Assembly (NCBI GenBank): GCA_003349915.1
Contig: QFXE01000008.1
Location: forward strand, 295,229 to 359,228
Length of the DNA stretch: 64,000 bases
Direction of reading: 5' to 3'
Source of the DNA: an endosymbiont of Escarpia spicata
GTDB lineage: Bacteria > Pseudomonadota > Gammaproteobacteria > Chromatiales > Chromatiaceae
This document shows positions 8,605-18,300 of this stretch, piece after piece. Each line of letters begins with the position of its first letter. The first letter of the stretch is position 1. A model generated the notes under the pieces. That model ran no database searches and had not been told where the DNA came from. It was given only the letters and a program-made list of their open reading frames with translations. A program made the translations under genes and the position numbers.

Positions 8605-10454
8605 CCGGGCCCACTTCACCTGTTTCCAGGATGGAGATCCTGAGATTGGCGATCGCCGATCTCCGAGCCGAGACATTATTGACTTTCTGCCTGATCGGGT
8701 CGCTCGCGGCAATCGGCGCACCGCTACTCATCCTGGACGGGTTGCGGACAGGAATCGTGGAATCGTTACGCCAGGACTTGGTCGGTGATCCCGTCTTCCG
8801 CGAGGTGCGCCCGGCCGAGACACGACCATACGATGAAGCCTTCTTCGCTGCCCTAAGGGCGCGATCCGACGTTGATTTCGTCATGGAGGGAATCACCCGT
8901 GGAGCGAGTTCGATCATTGTTTCCGCCAGCGACGCAGCAAGTTCGGAAGCGGGCCCAAGGGTGGAGAGCGAGACCATACTGGATATGCTGCCGACCGCAC
9001 CCGGCGATCCACTGCTGACTTCTTACGCTGCGCAGGTCCCGGATGCGGGGGGAGCGGTTTTGTCGGCCGAGGCGGCGGTGCAACTGAAGGTGAAGCTGGA
9101 TGACCGATTGACGTTGGAAATCGGGCGTCAGCGCGCCAGTGCCCGCGAGGTCGAGACCGTCGAGGCGTGGGTGAAAGGCGTTTTGCCGGCAAGGGCCGAT
9201 CCGCTGCCCAGGATCTACCTCCCCTTCGCTTTGGTGCGTGACATCGAAACCTACCGCGAGGGATATGCGGTGTCGGAACGGGACTGGCCGGGGTCGCCAC
9301 CCGACGTCGCTCCCGGCTTCGACGGGCTCTATATCCTGTCCGAGCGGCCGCTGAAAGCCACCGTGCAAAGCCGCCTGCAAACCTTGACAGGCTTTTTTAT
9401 CGGCGAACCCGGGGAGCCGGATGGTTTCGTGAAACGTCTCGGCATGACTTTTCCCGAAGAGCAATCGGTGTTCCGGTTGTCGGCGATCGAACGCCTGGCG
9501 GGTCCGGAAGTGTTGCGCCGGGTGATCAGCGTCCTCCGCGGGCAGAATTACGACGTGTTTCCCTATGTCGACCATCTGGTCGTTACGATCGAAGGCCCCG
9601 GTGGGGAGATGAACCCGGCGTTGCCTGTCCGAACCTCCGACAATCTACGTCACCTGTTTGAGGCGCCTGTCGCCGAGATAAACCGGATCCAGGTTCCGGC
9701 CGACCTCGGATACCGGGTCGGAGAGACGGTCACGCTGATAGCGGCGACCGACGGGGATCCGGTCAGGGTGCCAGCGGTGATTGCGGGTCTGTCTGAAAAT
9801 CCGCCGGTGCAATTCGTCGAGCTTTCGGCGGCACTCGGCGGCATGCTGCGGCGCGGCCAGAAGCAACGGGTGCGGTATGATTCGCTGACAGATCGGTTGC
9901 GGGTCGAACGAACCAGTTTCCGGGGCTTTCGTCTCTATACCGAGACCATCGATCAAGTGCCGGCACTCGTGCGTCATATGCAAGGGCTTGGGATTGATGT
10001 GGTGGCCCAAGTCGGTACGATCGAGCGGATCCTGCTCCTCGATCAGGGGCTGATGCGCCTTTTTCTGATCATCGCGATCATTGGTGGTGCAGGGGCTTCG
10101 GTGGTGCTCTTGACCAGTCTCTATGCAGCGGTCGAGCGCAAGCAGGCCAGCCTCGGCCATCTCCGCATTCTCGGTATCAGCAGAGGCGATATTTTCGTGT
10201 TTCCTGTTTACCAGGCCTTGATCATGGCCTTGGTTGCCGTCGCCGCCGCGGCCCTTTCGGCTCATATCATCGCGGCACTGATCAATACGTTCCAGGCCGA
10301 ACAACTCGGATTAAAGGGGGATATCTGCCGCATCACGTTGGACGCACACGTCTATGCTTGCCTGATTGCGCTGGGACTCTCCTTCACCTCGTCATTCTTT
10401 GCGGCTTTGCGCGCGACCCGAATCGATCCCGCCGATGCGATGCGTCAGGAGTGA
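8601..10454 (+). CDS. ABC transporter permease, FtsX/MacB-type, TagS-like
   Basis: A 617-residue inner-membrane protein that starts with GTG at 8601. One membrane segment near the N-terminus (LLTFCLIGSLAAIGAPLLIL) precedes a periplasmic region of about 420 residues. Three segments at the C-terminus follow (LFLIIAIIGGAGASVVLL, ALIMALVAVAAAALSAHI, CLIALGLSFTSSFFAAL), and the typical ATRIDPADAMRQE ending is present. This four-segment layout with one large periplasmic domain is that of MacB/LolC/FtsX permeases, which transmit force or signals rather than carry solutes. It is coupled to the preceding ATPase and lies six bases before the FGE-fold gene. Confidence 0.85.
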   Translation: MTGPTSPVSRMEILRLAIADLRAETLLTFCLIGSLAAIGAPLLILDGLRTGIVESLRQDLVGDPVFREVRPAETRPYDEAFFAALRARSDVDFVMEGITRGASSIIVSASDAASSEAGPRVESETILDMLPTAPGDPLLTSYAAQVPDAGGAVLSAEAAVQLKVKLDDRLTLEIGRQRASAREVETVEAWVKGVLPARADPLPRIYLPFALVRDIETYREGYAVSERDWPGSPPDVAPGFDGLYILSERPLKATVQSRLQTLTGFFIGEPGEPDGFVKRLGMTFPEEQSVFRLSAIERLAGPEVLRRVISVLRGQNYDVFPYVDHLVVTIEGPGGEMNPALPVRTSDNLRHLFEAPVAEINRIQVPADLGYRVGETVTLIAATDGDPVRVPAVIAGLSENPPVQFVELSAALGGMLRRGQKQRVRYDSLTDRLRVERTSFRGFRLYTETIDQVPALVRHMQGLGIDVVAQVGTIERILLLDQGLMRLFLIIAIIGGAGASVVLLTSLYAAVERKQASLGHLRILGISRGDIFVFPVYQALIMALVAVAAAALSAHIIAALINTFQAEQLGLKGDICRITLDAHVYACLIALGLSFTSSFFAALRATRIDPADAMRQE

Positions 10455-10459
10455 CCAGA

Positions 10460-12181
10460 ATGAAGACCTCTGCCAAAGTGACTTTCTTGCGACCCCAGGC
10501 CGGGTGGCGCGTGCTGTTATTGTGTCTCGGTCTCTGCTTCGGTTGGGCGCTGGATATGTCCGAGGCTATCGCGCAGTATCGCTGCCACGGCAAGTTGGCC
10601 GAAGGGGCCACGCCGAATGCCCTCGATAATCCATGTCCCGATCCTGCGGGGGATCTGGTCATGCCGATGCCGGGTGGACTGTCGATGGTATTTCGAACGG
10701 TGGCGGTACCGGGCAAGAATTATTGGGGGGCTGCCGATCGCAACATCGTCCTGGGTCATCCAGAGGCACCGATTTTCGAAGCTCAGCAAGGGGTCACTGT
10801 CGCCGGCTCGTTCAAGGCAGAAGACGGAACCTGGCGCATCGTCCTGGGTAAATATGAGGTGACGACCGCTCAGTTTGCCGCAGTCCTCGGTCAAGGGGAT
10901 ATCGCGGTCGGGATCGCCCATCTCGTGCGATCCAGTGGCGAACTCGAAGAATATACCGCCCTTCAGAAGCCGGGGCTTGATCCGTTCGATCGCGAACGGT
11001 TACTCGCAAAGCCGGTCTCCGGCATTCCGTTGCGGGACTACCAGGCGTTTATCGAAGCCTATACCGCCTGGTGTTATGACGATGCCGCCTGCCGGGCCGC
11101 GATGCCGACATTTGGCTCGATGCCGGGTTTTTTTCGATTGCCGACTGAGATCGAATGGGAATACGCGGCCCGGAACAACGATGATCAGTATTCCGACAGG
11201 TTGCCGTTTCCCCTGGAAAAAACCACGGAATTCGGGCGTATTTCGTCAGGGCGGCGGATCCATTCGGAAACCACTCTCATCGGCCGGCAATGGGCGATCA
11301 ACGGTTTCTACGACCTGTTCGGCAATGTCGAGGAGTTGTCCGATGACCGTTTCGTGACGGAACTAGCCGGAGGAAAGTCGGGTTCCCGGGTCGGACGTGG
11401 AGGTAACTTCACCGACACTGCAAAAGACTTGCGGTTGTCCATGCGCCGGGAAATTCCGGTTTGGCGGGCCGATGGGGATCGATTGGTCGAAACGCGCAGT
11501 CCGCGCGTCGGGATTCGCCTTGCCATCGGCAGTCCTAACATCCCGGACCGAGTGGTTTTCGATCAGATCGAAAAGGAGTACGAGACATGGCGTGGTTCGC
11601 TGGCGAAAATGCAGAGTGCATCGGGCCGCAGCACCCAGGCGAGCCTGCTTGGTGCTGATGAACCACTGCGCCGTATCGAGGAGCTTCTGCCAGATCTCGT
11701 CCGCCGCAATCCCGGTTTGGCGGAGGATGTTCGGAGGATCAACGCGCAGGTGATTGAAGCACGTGTCCAGCTGGTCCGCACGACCGAGGACCTCGTTAAG
11801 CAACTGACGGAGAATACGGTCAAGGCTGCCGCCGAAGTTGGCCGGACCTTGTCCGAGTTGGGGCGGGCTAAGCGCTCCCTCAAGCTTATCAAAAAATCGA
11901 AAGAGTCACTGGCCAGTGCCGGACGGCTTGAACGGCGCCTCTCCTATTTACAGGAACAGTACAGCGCGTTGTTCAAGGCCTATTCTGACCAGATCCAGAC
12001 GCTGGCCAGCTATCGCGACTTTGCCGATGAACGCCTTGCCATTATGGCGAAAGCACGGAACACGCGCTACGTCGTGCTTGGTCTCGAGCTATCGACACGC
12101 CACGTCGGGGATGTCCTCAACGGGACGGTCGATCTGGATCGCTGGCAGGATGACATACGCACCGGATTTGGTGCAAAATAA
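10460..12181 (+). CDS. Formylglycine-generating-enzyme-fold protein with C-terminal coiled coil, TagR-like
   Basis: The start chosen is the ATG at 10460, which precedes a clean signal sequence (residues 16-38, LLLCLGLCFGWA); a longer frame upstream overlaps the permease. The product is 573 residues. Residues 67-360 form an FGE-sulfatase/SUMF1-like domain (YEVTTAQFAAVL, FRLPTEIEWEYAARN, NGFYDLFGNVEELSDD, GRGGNF, PRVGIRLA). The catalytic cysteine pair of true formylglycine enzymes is not evident, so a binding role is more likely. Residues 365-573 are charged and heptad-rich. TagR of the T6SS signalling pathway has this fold and sits next to TagT/TagS, supporting the comparison. Confidence 0.8.
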   Translation: MKTSAKVTFLRPQAGWRVLLLCLGLCFGWALDMSEAIAQYRCHGKLAEGATPNALDNPCPDPAGDLVMPMPGGLSMVFRTVAVPGKNYWGAADRNIVLGHPEAPIFEAQQGVTVAGSFKAEDGTWRIVLGKYEVTTAQFAAVLGQGDIAVGIAHLVRSSGELEEYTALQKPGLDPFDRERLLAKPVSGIPLRDYQAFIEAYTAWCYDDAACRAAMPTFGSMPGFFRLPTEIEWEYAARNNDDQYSDRLPFPLEKTTEFGRISSGRRIHSETTLIGRQWAINGFYDLFGNVEELSDDRFVTELAGGKSGSRVGRGGNFTDTAKDLRLSMRREIPVWRADGDRLVETRSPRVGIRLAIGSPNIPDRVVFDQIEKEYETWRGSLAKMQSASGRSTQASLLGADEPLRRIEELLPDLVRRNPGLAEDVRRINAQVIEARVQLVRTTEDLVKQLTENTVKAAAEVGRTLSELGRAKRSLKLIKKSKESLASAGRLERRLSYLQEQYSALFKAYSDQIQTLASYRDFADERLAIMAKARNTRYVVLGLELSTRHVGDVLNGTVDLDRWQDDIRTGFGAK

Positions 12182-12216
12182 TCGCTATCCAACAAAAATG
12201 AAGAAGGAGTTGAGAG

Positions 12217-13008
12217 ATGACGATACAAAAGACGCGGCTCACGGGCGGCATATTGAAAACCATGGCAGTCTTGATTGCGACGTCCTTCCTTTTGGGGCCG
12301 ACGGCGGTGACCGCAGCTTGGTCCTTTGACGACCTCACAAAAGGTGCTGGCGATATGTTCGATTCAGCGAAGGGCGCTTTCGATGGTGGGAATGACGGAA
12401 ACGTGGAGAGTGGCGAGCCGACCCTGTCGCGGACCACGCTTCAGGGTTGCGCGGCTGGAGGGGTCACAGCCGCTATCCTGGATAAATTTGACCTTCTCGG
12501 CGACGGCAATCCGCTGCTGAAAGTTGGTGTGGGAACCTTGGTCGGTTGCACTGCCGGTTACTTGCTCAACCAGCGTCGCGAGGAGTATGCGAATAAGGCC
12601 GATTTCTACGATGCACAGATTGAACAGAGCGAGAAAAACAACGAATCCCTTGCGAAGTTCAACGACGAGGTCGAGAAGGAGATCGTGCGCAACAAGGGGA
12701 TCATCAAAGGTTTGAAGAGCCAGAAGACGCGTTCCAGCGAGGCGAAGAAGAAGGCGAAGGAGAGCCACGCGCGAAGCAAGGCGAACGCCGAAATTGCCGA
12801 GAAGGAGCTCGCCTTAGCCCGCAAGGAGGCTGAAACCCAGAATGAAGTGTTGAAGGAGATGCGTGCCGTTCCTGCTCCCAAGGCCGATGCCGGGAGAATT
12901 CGGGATCTTCAGGTAGAAGTCGATACCCTCAACAGCCATGTCTCCGATCTCGAGGCTATGGTTGCCGAAATCGCCGACCAAAGGGACGTTATCGGGACCT
13001 ATGGTTGA
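12217..13008 (+). CDS. Exported glycine-zipper / coiled-coil envelope protein
   Basis: A 263-residue protein preceded by the ribosome site GAAGGAG at 12202-12208. Residues 12-34 look like a signal peptide ending VTAA. A Gly/Ala-rich pair of hydrophobic stretches spans about 76-118 (GCAAGGVTAAIL, VGVGTLVGCTAGYLL), as in glycine-zipper outer-membrane or lipid-associated proteins. A long Glu/Lys-rich coiled coil fills 120-263. I do not recognise a named family. It is co-directional with, and 35 bases after, the FGE-fold gene and is probably a structural partner of the cassette's envelope complex. Confidence 0.7.
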   Translation: MTIQKTRLTGGILKTMAVLIATSFLLGPTAVTAAWSFDDLTKGAGDMFDSAKGAFDGGNDGNVESGEPTLSRTTLQGCAAGGVTAAILDKFDLLGDGNPLLKVGVGTLVGCTAGYLLNQRREEYANKADFYDAQIEQSEKNNESLAKFNDEVEKEIVRNKGIIKGLKSQKTRSSEAKKKAKESHARSKANAEIAEKELALARKEAETQNEVLKEMRAVPAPKADAGRIRDLQVEVDTLNSHVSDLEAMVAEIADQRDVIGTYG

Positions 13009-13037
13009 ATTACCTGTTTTAGGACGAGGAGGTCCAT

Positions 13038-13583
13038 ATGTGTGATTGCATCAGGATGGCGATACCCAATGGTAAGAGCGCCAGGTTGTTATTGCCGGTC
13101 GGATTCGTCGTCGCGTTCCTTGCCGGTTGCGCAACAACCGACCCCCGGGAGGACAATATAGTATCGGCGATAGCCGGCGCGGGTGGTGGACACGAAAAGT
13201 ATATCGACAATCAGAAAACCCACCTTGGTCAATCCAAACTGCAGGTCGAACAGCAGGAGAGTCAGAAACAGGGGAATGTGGCGCTTCTGACGGCGACGGA
13301 GGCCGAAATCGCCGAGTTGCGCCAGGATATTGGCAACCTGGAAAAAGACATCGCGTCCTATCAGGCGCGGGTGGAATTGACGCGCAGAAAAGGCACGGTT
13401 GATCGAAAGAAACTGGCCGGTCTCGAGCAGAAGTTCCGCCAACTGCAGGATGACACGAAACGCCTCGATCGGGACGTCGAGATGATGCACAAGAGCGAAG
13501 CGATCCTGCGGGAACGACTCGGTTCGTTGGAGGTAAAAAGGAAAGAACTGCTGGCAGTTCTGGATATGCTATCGGGCGGGTAG
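13038..13583 (+). CDS. Coiled-coil lipoprotein (TagQ-like position)
   Basis: A 181-residue predicted lipoprotein: hydrophobic stretch 17-30 followed by the lipobox LAGC with Cys31. GAGGAGG just before 13038 supports this start; an in-frame ATG at 13056 is an alternative that keeps the lipobox. The mature part is almost all coiled coil (KLQVEQQESQKQG, AEIAELRQDIGNLEKDI, QKFRQLQDDTKRLDRDV). It is the last gene of the seven-gene run. TagQ, the outer-membrane lipoprotein of the TagQRST set, would be the functional counterpart, but I see no specific sequence likeness beyond the lipobox and location. Confidence 0.7.
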   Translation: MCDCIRMAIPNGKSARLLLPVGFVVAFLAGCATTDPREDNIVSAIAGAGGGHEKYIDNQKTHLGQSKLQVEQQESQKQGNVALLTATEAEIAELRQDIGNLEKDIASYQARVELTRRKGTVDRKKLAGLEQKFRQLQDDTKRLDRDVEMMHKSEAILRERLGSLEVKRKELLAVLDMLSGG

Positions 13584-13635
13584 TCCGGTTCGCAGCAGCA
13601 GCGCCCCACCGCTCCCGGATTATGGCTGAGTATCG

Positions 13636-14658
13636 CTATAGGAAATCAAACTTGAAACCGGTGACTTCTTCACCTGGATCAACCAACTCCATCATGACCT
13701 CGATGAGACGAAAGCGTGGCATGGGTGATTTGGCGGAGATCCCGCCAGGCAGGTATTCCGATGGTTCGAAGAGACGGGTTGCAAGCAGCTTTCCTGCGTC
13801 ATTGAAAAGGCTGAGTTGAAGTTGGGGAAAGGGTTGTTTGAAAGAGGCATTGTTTATCATATTGAGCTGCAATGACAGTGCCTGAGGATGCTCGGGGTGG
13901 AGGCGCAGGTCCCGATGTTCTATCTCTATTCGGGAGAGATCACGGCGTTGCGGTGGTATGCAGTTGAGTGCCTGGCACATCACCGAGAGAAGTTGCCTGC
14001 CACTTTCGTAGTGAATGGCCTCGCTGCGGAACTGCCAGATTAATTGCAGTCCCAGGATCAGAAGAAGTCCGATGACGCCTAACCCCCAGAGCATGCCTGC
14101 AAGGGGCTTGCGGGGTTCGACAAATTGCACCCCTGGGTAGATGGTGGCCGTTTGTTGTTCCGTTGCCGTTATTTCAGCCGGATCGTTTGTGATCAATAGC
14201 TCATCGGGATCAGAGATGAGTACGGACTCGAGCTCATCCAGTGGTTCGTCAGCGATATCCTCCAGCACAAAATTGTTTTTATGTTCGACATTGTCGACGA
14301 GAGGCGCCTCCTTTTTCTCGGGGATCATAAAGTGCTCGGACGGCAGTTCGCCTTCGAGCAGATCGATCATTTGTGACTCACCGCCCGATGCATAGTAGTC
14401 GGGTTCGACCTCCAATCCGTCGGTCTGTTCTTCGATCTCTGTTTCGGTGGGTGGTGGAGCGTGGCTGCTTTCAGCCAAAGTGGTTTCTTTGGTCTCTGTA
14501 GAGGTGGGTTCTTCAGAGGCGGAGGGCAGCTCCCGCAGATTTTCTTCTGCATTGAAGACTGATTTGCACTGGCAGCAACGGGCCATGCCGGCGGCAACGG
14601 TCAACTGTTCGGCGCTGATACGGAACAGTGTCTGGCAATGGGGGCATTGGGTATACAT
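13636..14658 (-). CDS. Zinc-ribbon and DUF3426 membrane protein
   Basis: A 340-residue protein with an N-terminal MJ0042-type zinc ribbon: CPHC at 5-8 and CCQC near 28-31. An acidic low-complexity linker covers about 45-165. One membrane segment follows (GMLWGLGVIGLLLILGLQLIW), then a DUF3426 periplasmic domain to the C-terminus. The function of the family is not established. In related genomes the gene sits between prmA and dusB; here it keeps its place after prmA, but dusB is about 10 kb away beyond the foreign cassette. Confidence 0.88.
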   Translation of the reverse strand: MYTQCPHCQTLFRISAEQLTVAAGMARCCQCKSVFNAEENLRELPSASEEPTSTETKETTLAESSHAPPPTETEIEEQTDGLEVEPDYYASGGESQMIDLLEGELPSEHFMIPEKKEAPLVDNVEHKNNFVLEDIADEPLDELESVLISDPDELLITNDPAEITATEQQTATIYPGVQFVEPRKPLAGMLWGLGVIGLLLILGLQLIWQFRSEAIHYESGRQLLSVMCQALNCIPPQRRDLSRIEIEHRDLRLHPEHPQALSLQLNMINNASFKQPFPQLQLSLFNDAGKLLATRLFEPSEYLPGGISAKSPMPRFRLIEVMMELVDPGEEVTGFKFDFL

Positions 14659-14713
14659 GGATTACGGCAGTCAATGGACTCAGATAGGAATAACGTTAGC
14701 CCCAAGCGGCGTT

Positions 14714-15616
14714 TCAGGCAATAGTTTTTCTACCCCTAAGCAGCATCCACTCCTCTTTCTGTTGAGGGGAGTCCATTGTTGCGAATGATGCGTAGGCTTG
14801 GCTCACCATTGCGGCCTGCTCCTGCAGAATGCCGGAGAGGGCAAAAGGTGTGTTTGGCTTCATCAATGTGCCGAGTTGGGGGGCGAGTTCAATAAGAGGT
14901 CCGGCCAGGATGTTGGCGATAAGCAGATCCGCCTGTGCCTCAGGGGTATCTTCAGGCAGGTGGATCGATAATCTGTCTGCGACACTGTTTTTTTGTGCGT
15001 TATCTTTTGTCGCCTGCAGTGCCTGTGGATCGTAATCTATTGCGATGGCCGCCGCAGCCCCCAGACGAAGGGCGGCAATGGCAAGAATGCCCGAGCCGCA
15101 GCCGTAGTCGATGATGGTTTTGCCCTTGAGGTTCTGTCCATCAAGCCAGGCCAGGCAGAGCGCTGTAGTGGGATGGGTGCCGGTACCGAAGGCAAGCCCA
15201 GGGTCCAGTTCCACCACGACAGCTTCGGGGTCGTCCGGCAGTTGTCCATCGGGGCATACCCAGAGCCTGCGACCGAATTTCATCGGCCGAAACTGATCGA
15301 GCCAGGCCCGTTCCCAGGCCCTGTCCTCCAATCGTTCCACCTGCAGATTGCGGGTGATCTCTTCCTTCAGCGTTCGATTGATTTCAGCGCGCAGCTGATC
15401 GGTATCGTGAGTTCCCTCGAAAAGTGCAGTGACTCTGGTGTTTTGCCACAATTTTTCTTCGCCGGGTTTGGGTTCCAGCAACGGCTGATCACCTGCGTCA
15501 CCCAGGGTAACGGAGAGTGCGCCAAGCGCCTCGAAGAGAATTTCCAGCAGAGGCGCTTTGGATGCGTCGGTTTCGATGGAGAGTTGGAGCCAGGAGGGCA
15601 TGAGGTTGATGGTCAA
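14714..15616 (-). CDS. prmA: Ribosomal protein L11 methyltransferase
   Basis: SAM-dependent enzyme that trimethylates ribosomal protein L11. The 300-residue length agrees with the family (about 293). There is an N-terminal substrate-recognition domain to about residue 90 and a Rossmann methyltransferase domain with the SAM loop DYGCGSGILAIAALRLGA near 168-185. The preceding DPGLAFGTGTHPTT segment and the later LIANILAGPLIELAP are PrmA signatures. It lies between accC and the zinc-ribbon gene on the same strand. Confidence 0.97.
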   Translation of the reverse strand: MTINLMPSWLQLSIETDASKAPLLEILFEALGALSVTLGDAGDQPLLEPKPGEEKLWQNTRVTALFEGTHDTDQLRAEINRTLKEEITRNLQVERLEDRAWERAWLDQFRPMKFGRRLWVCPDGQLPDDPEAVVVELDPGLAFGTGTHPTTALCLAWLDGQNLKGKTIIDYGCGSGILAIAALRLGAAAAIAIDYDPQALQATKDNAQKNSVADRLSIHLPEDTPEAQADLLIANILAGPLIELAPQLGTLMKPNTPFALSGILQEQAAMVSQAYASFATMDSPQQKEEWMLLRGRKTIA

Positions 15617-15620
15617 AGGT

Positions 15621-15800
15621 CAAAGGTTAAAGGCAAAAGGTGGGCGTGCCGACGGATAGGCCGCACTTTGTCGTTACTGCGGTGAAAGCTTGGTAGGCCG
15701 GTTCAAGCGTAGCGGAACCGGCAGCCCAAACTTCCAGGTTAAAGAGAAAAGGTTAAAGGTCTCAAGAAGTCTGTTCCTTTAACCTTTCGCCTTTAACCTT
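15621..15800. repeat. Repeat-rich accC-prmA spacer (AAAGGTTAAAGG units and a family D hairpin)
   Basis: Three AAAGGTTAAAGG-like runs occur: direct at 15621-15640 and 15737-15759, and inverted at 15776-15800, so the last two can fold into a stem. Between them a hairpin CCGGTTC (15698-15704) / GAACCGG (15715-15721) with a ten-base loop belongs to the same family as 49876-49962. Confidence 0.75.
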
Positions 15801-15803
15801 GGT

Positions 15804-17144
15804 TCATAACCCAAGCTTCTTTTCCAAGTAGTGGATGTTGGCGCCACCGGCCTGGAATGCGGCGTCCTTCATGATCTCCTGCTGTAACGGTATGTTGCAC
15901 TTGATGCCGCCGATTACCATCTCGCTCAGGGCAATGCGCATGCGGGCGATAGCCGAGTCACGGGTATCACCGTGAGTGATCAATTTGCCGATCATCGAAT
16001 CGTAGTGGGGCGGCACCCGGTAACCGTTATAGATGTGGCTTTCGAAGCGTACGCCCATGCCGCCGGGGATATGCAGTTGGGTGATGGTACCGGGGCTCGG
16101 CATGAAGTTGACCGGGTCTTCTGCGTTGAGCCGGCACTCTACTGCATGCCCTCTGATGGTGACGTCATCCTGGGTAAAACTGAGGGGTTCGCCGGCGGCG
16201 ATCTTGATCTGTTCGCGCAGGATGTCGATACCAGTGATCATCTCGGTGACCGGGTGCTCAACCTGCACGCGGGTGTTCATTTCGATGAAATAGAACTCAC
16301 CGTCCTCGAAAAGGAATTCGAAGGTGCCGGCACCGCGATAACCGATCTGGCGGCAGGCCTCGGCGCAGCGCTCCCCCACTTCTGCGCGCTGTTCAGGGGT
16401 GATGCCGGGGGCGGGAGCCTCTTCCACCACCTTCTGATGGCGGCGTTGCATGGAGCAGTCGCGCTCCCCCAGATGCACTGCGTTGCCGTGAGTGTCTGCC
16501 AGTACCTGGAACTCCACATGACGTGGGTTTTCCAGGAACTTCTCCATGTAGAGCGTGCCGTTGCCGAAGGCCGCCGCAGCCTCTGCCTTGGTCATGGCTA
16601 CCGAGTTGAGCAGGCTTGCTTCGGAGTGAACCACCCGCATGCCACGCCCACCACCGCCACCTGAGGCTTTGATGATCACCGGGTAGCCGATCTCTTTGGC
16701 AAGTCGTTTGGTGCGGGCGGCATCGCCATCCAGCGGGCCGTCGGAACCTGGTACGGTCGGTACCCCTGCCTTCTTCATCGCCGCGATGGCGGCCACCTTG
16801 TCTCCCATGATGCGGATGGTGTCGGCGGTGGGGCCGATGAAGATGAAGCCGGAGTTCTCCACCCGTTCGGCGAAGTCGGCATTCTCGGAGAGAAAACCGT
16901 AACCGGGGTGAATCGCCATGGAGTCGGTGACCTCGGCGGCACTGATCAGTGCCGGGATGTTGAGGTAACTCTCAGCCGAAGGCGCCGGACCGATGCAGAC
17001 CGACTCGTCGGCAAGCAGGACGTGTTTCAGATCCCGGTCTGCCTCTGAGTGTACGGCAACAGTTTTGATGTCCAGCTCTTTACAGGCGCGCAGGATACGC
17101 AGTGCTATCTCGCCGCGATTGGCGATAACGATCTTGTCTATCAT
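15804..17144 (-). CDS. accC: Acetyl-CoA carboxylase, biotin carboxylase subunit
   Basis: ATP-dependent carboxylation of the biotin on BCCP, the first half-reaction of malonyl-CoA formation. The 446 residues are the standard length. The N-terminal domain begins [19 protein letters not shown]. The ATP-grasp part shows the glycine-rich loop [12 protein letters not shown] and the [14 protein letters not shown] active-site segment. It is eight bases downstream of accB, with which it forms the usual accBC operon; aroQ precedes both. Confidence 0.98.
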   Translation of the reverse strand: MIDKIVIANRGEIALRILRACKELDIKTVAVHSEADRDLKHVLLADESVCIGPAPSAESYLNIPALISAAEVTDSMAIHPGYGFLSENADFAERVENSGFIFIGPTADTIRIMGDKVAAIAAMKKAGVPTVPGSDGPLDGDAARTKRLAKEIGYPVIIKASGGGGGRGMRVVHSEASLLNSVAMTKAEAAAAFGNGTLYMEKFLENPRHVEFQVLADTHGNAVHLGERDCSMQRRHQKVVEEAPAPGITPEQRAEVGERCAEACRQIGYRGAGTFEFLFEDGEFYFIEMNTRVQVEHPVTEMITGIDILREQIKIAAGEPLSFTQDDVTIRGHAVECRLNAEDPVNFMPSPGTITQLHIPGGMGVRFESHIYNGYRVPPHYDSMIGKLITHGDTRDSAIARMRIALSEMVIGGIKCNIPLQQEIMKDAAFQAGGANIHYLEKKLGL

Positions 17145-17152
17145 GGCTGTGC

Positions 17153-17602
17153 TCAGTCTATGATGAACAGGGGTTCGTTGTATTCGACCGGCTGGCCGTT
17201 CTCAACGAGGATCTTTTTGACCGTACCGGCCTTGTCACACTCTATCTGGTTGAGGATCTTCATCGCCTCGATGATGCAGAGGGTGTCACCGACTGCCACC
17301 TGCTGGCCCTCCTCCACGAAGGATTTGCTGCCTGGTGAGGGGGAACGATAGAAAGTGCCGACCATGGGAGACTTCACGGCGTGGCCCTGAATCTCTTCCG
17401 GCGCCTCTTCGGCCTGTAGGGCTGCTGCAGGGGCTGGCGCTGCGGCAACCGCCGGTTGTGCGGCGGGCATAGGTGCAAATGCTGCGGGAAAGGAGCTCTG
17501 GCGGCTGATGCGAACCGACTCCTCTCCCTCGTGAATCTCGATTTCTGCGATATCGGACTCTTCGAGCAGTTCGATCAGTTTCTTTACTTTGCGGATATCC
17601 AT
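17153..17602 (-). CDS. accB: Biotin carboxyl carrier protein of acetyl-CoA carboxylase
   Basis: A 149-residue carrier. Residues 1-35 are the conserved N-terminal region ([20 protein letters not shown]). A Pro/Ala linker covers about 37-72, and the C-terminal biotinyl domain carries the modified lysine in [10 protein letters not shown] near 112-121. It moves carboxybiotin between AccC and the carboxyltransferase. It lies between aroQ and accC on the same strand. Confidence 0.98.
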   Translation of the reverse strand: MDIRKVKKLIELLEESDIAEIEIHEGEESVRISRQSSFPAAFAPMPAAQPAVAAAPAPAAALQAEEAPEEIQGHAVKSPMVGTFYRSPSPGSKSFVEEGQQVAVGDTLCIIEAMKILNQIECDKAGTVKKILVENGQPVEYNEPLFIID

Positions 17603-17616
17603 GGTTGTCGATCTCG

Positions 17617-18066
17617 TCAGTTGTCGCTGTGGTCTAGGCGGTGGATGGCGGCCTGCAGGGCGAGTTCATATCCCTGGGCGCCGAGTCCGGCGATGGTGCC
17701 GACAGCAATATCTGAAAGGTAGGAGTGGGTGCGGAACGGTTCTCTGGCATGTATGTTCGAGAGATGTACTTCGATGAAAGGGATCCTGGTGCCCGCAAGG
17801 GCGTCCCGCAGGGCGATGCTGGTGTGTGTAAACGCGGCTGGGTTGATAAGGATGAACTCAGTCCCTTCCTTGTAGGCCTCGTGAATCCAGTCCACCAGTT
17901 CATGTTCTGCATTGCTTTGGTGAAAGTTCAGCCGGTGTCCGGCGCTTTCCGCCTGCTGTTCCAGTCGAGTGCGGATATCATCGAGGGTGTCGCGTCCATA
18001 GTGCTCCGGCTCACGAGTACCCAGCAGGTTCAGGTTGGGGCCGTTGAGTACCAGAATGGTCGCCAT
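17617..18066 (-). CDS. aroQ: Type II 3-dehydroquinate dehydratase
   Basis: Converts 3-dehydroquinate to 3-dehydroshikimate in the shikimate pathway; small dodecameric class II enzyme of 149 residues. Visible signatures are the N-terminal [20 protein letters not shown] with the catalytic Tyr at 23, the [17 protein letters not shown] segment and [14 protein letters not shown] with the catalytic His. It is the first gene of aroQ-accB-accC, a common gammaproteobacterial arrangement. Confidence 0.97.
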   Translation of the reverse strand: MATILVLNGPNLNLLGTREPEHYGRDTLDDIRTRLEQQAESAGHRLNFHQSNAEHELVDWIHEAYKEGTEFILINPAAFTHTSIALRDALAGTRIPFIEVHLSNIHAREPFRTHSYLSDIAVGTIAGLGAQGYELALQAAIHRLDHSDN

Positions 18067-18300
18067 GGTATTGAAAATCCGGGGCTGGAAGGCGGAGATT
18101 TAAGAACCTCGCCAAAGCTATGGCCCACCGCGCTAGCCGGTGGTTCGGGATGGTTCCGTGAATGACGAGCCGATTTTGCAAGATCCTGGGGGTTTTGTCC
18201 AGTTTCAATGCAGAATTCGCCATGATCGTTACAATTTGAGGTGGCAGAGTTGAGTAATCTCCTCTTCTGCTGACGTTTTTTGCGGGGCTGTCCCAATGAT

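Noticed and set aside
3885..13583. A complete type VI secretion locus
   Set aside because: No Hcp, VgrG, TssB/C, ClpV, TssJ-M or kinase gene is present; only TagTSR/PpkA-like parts.
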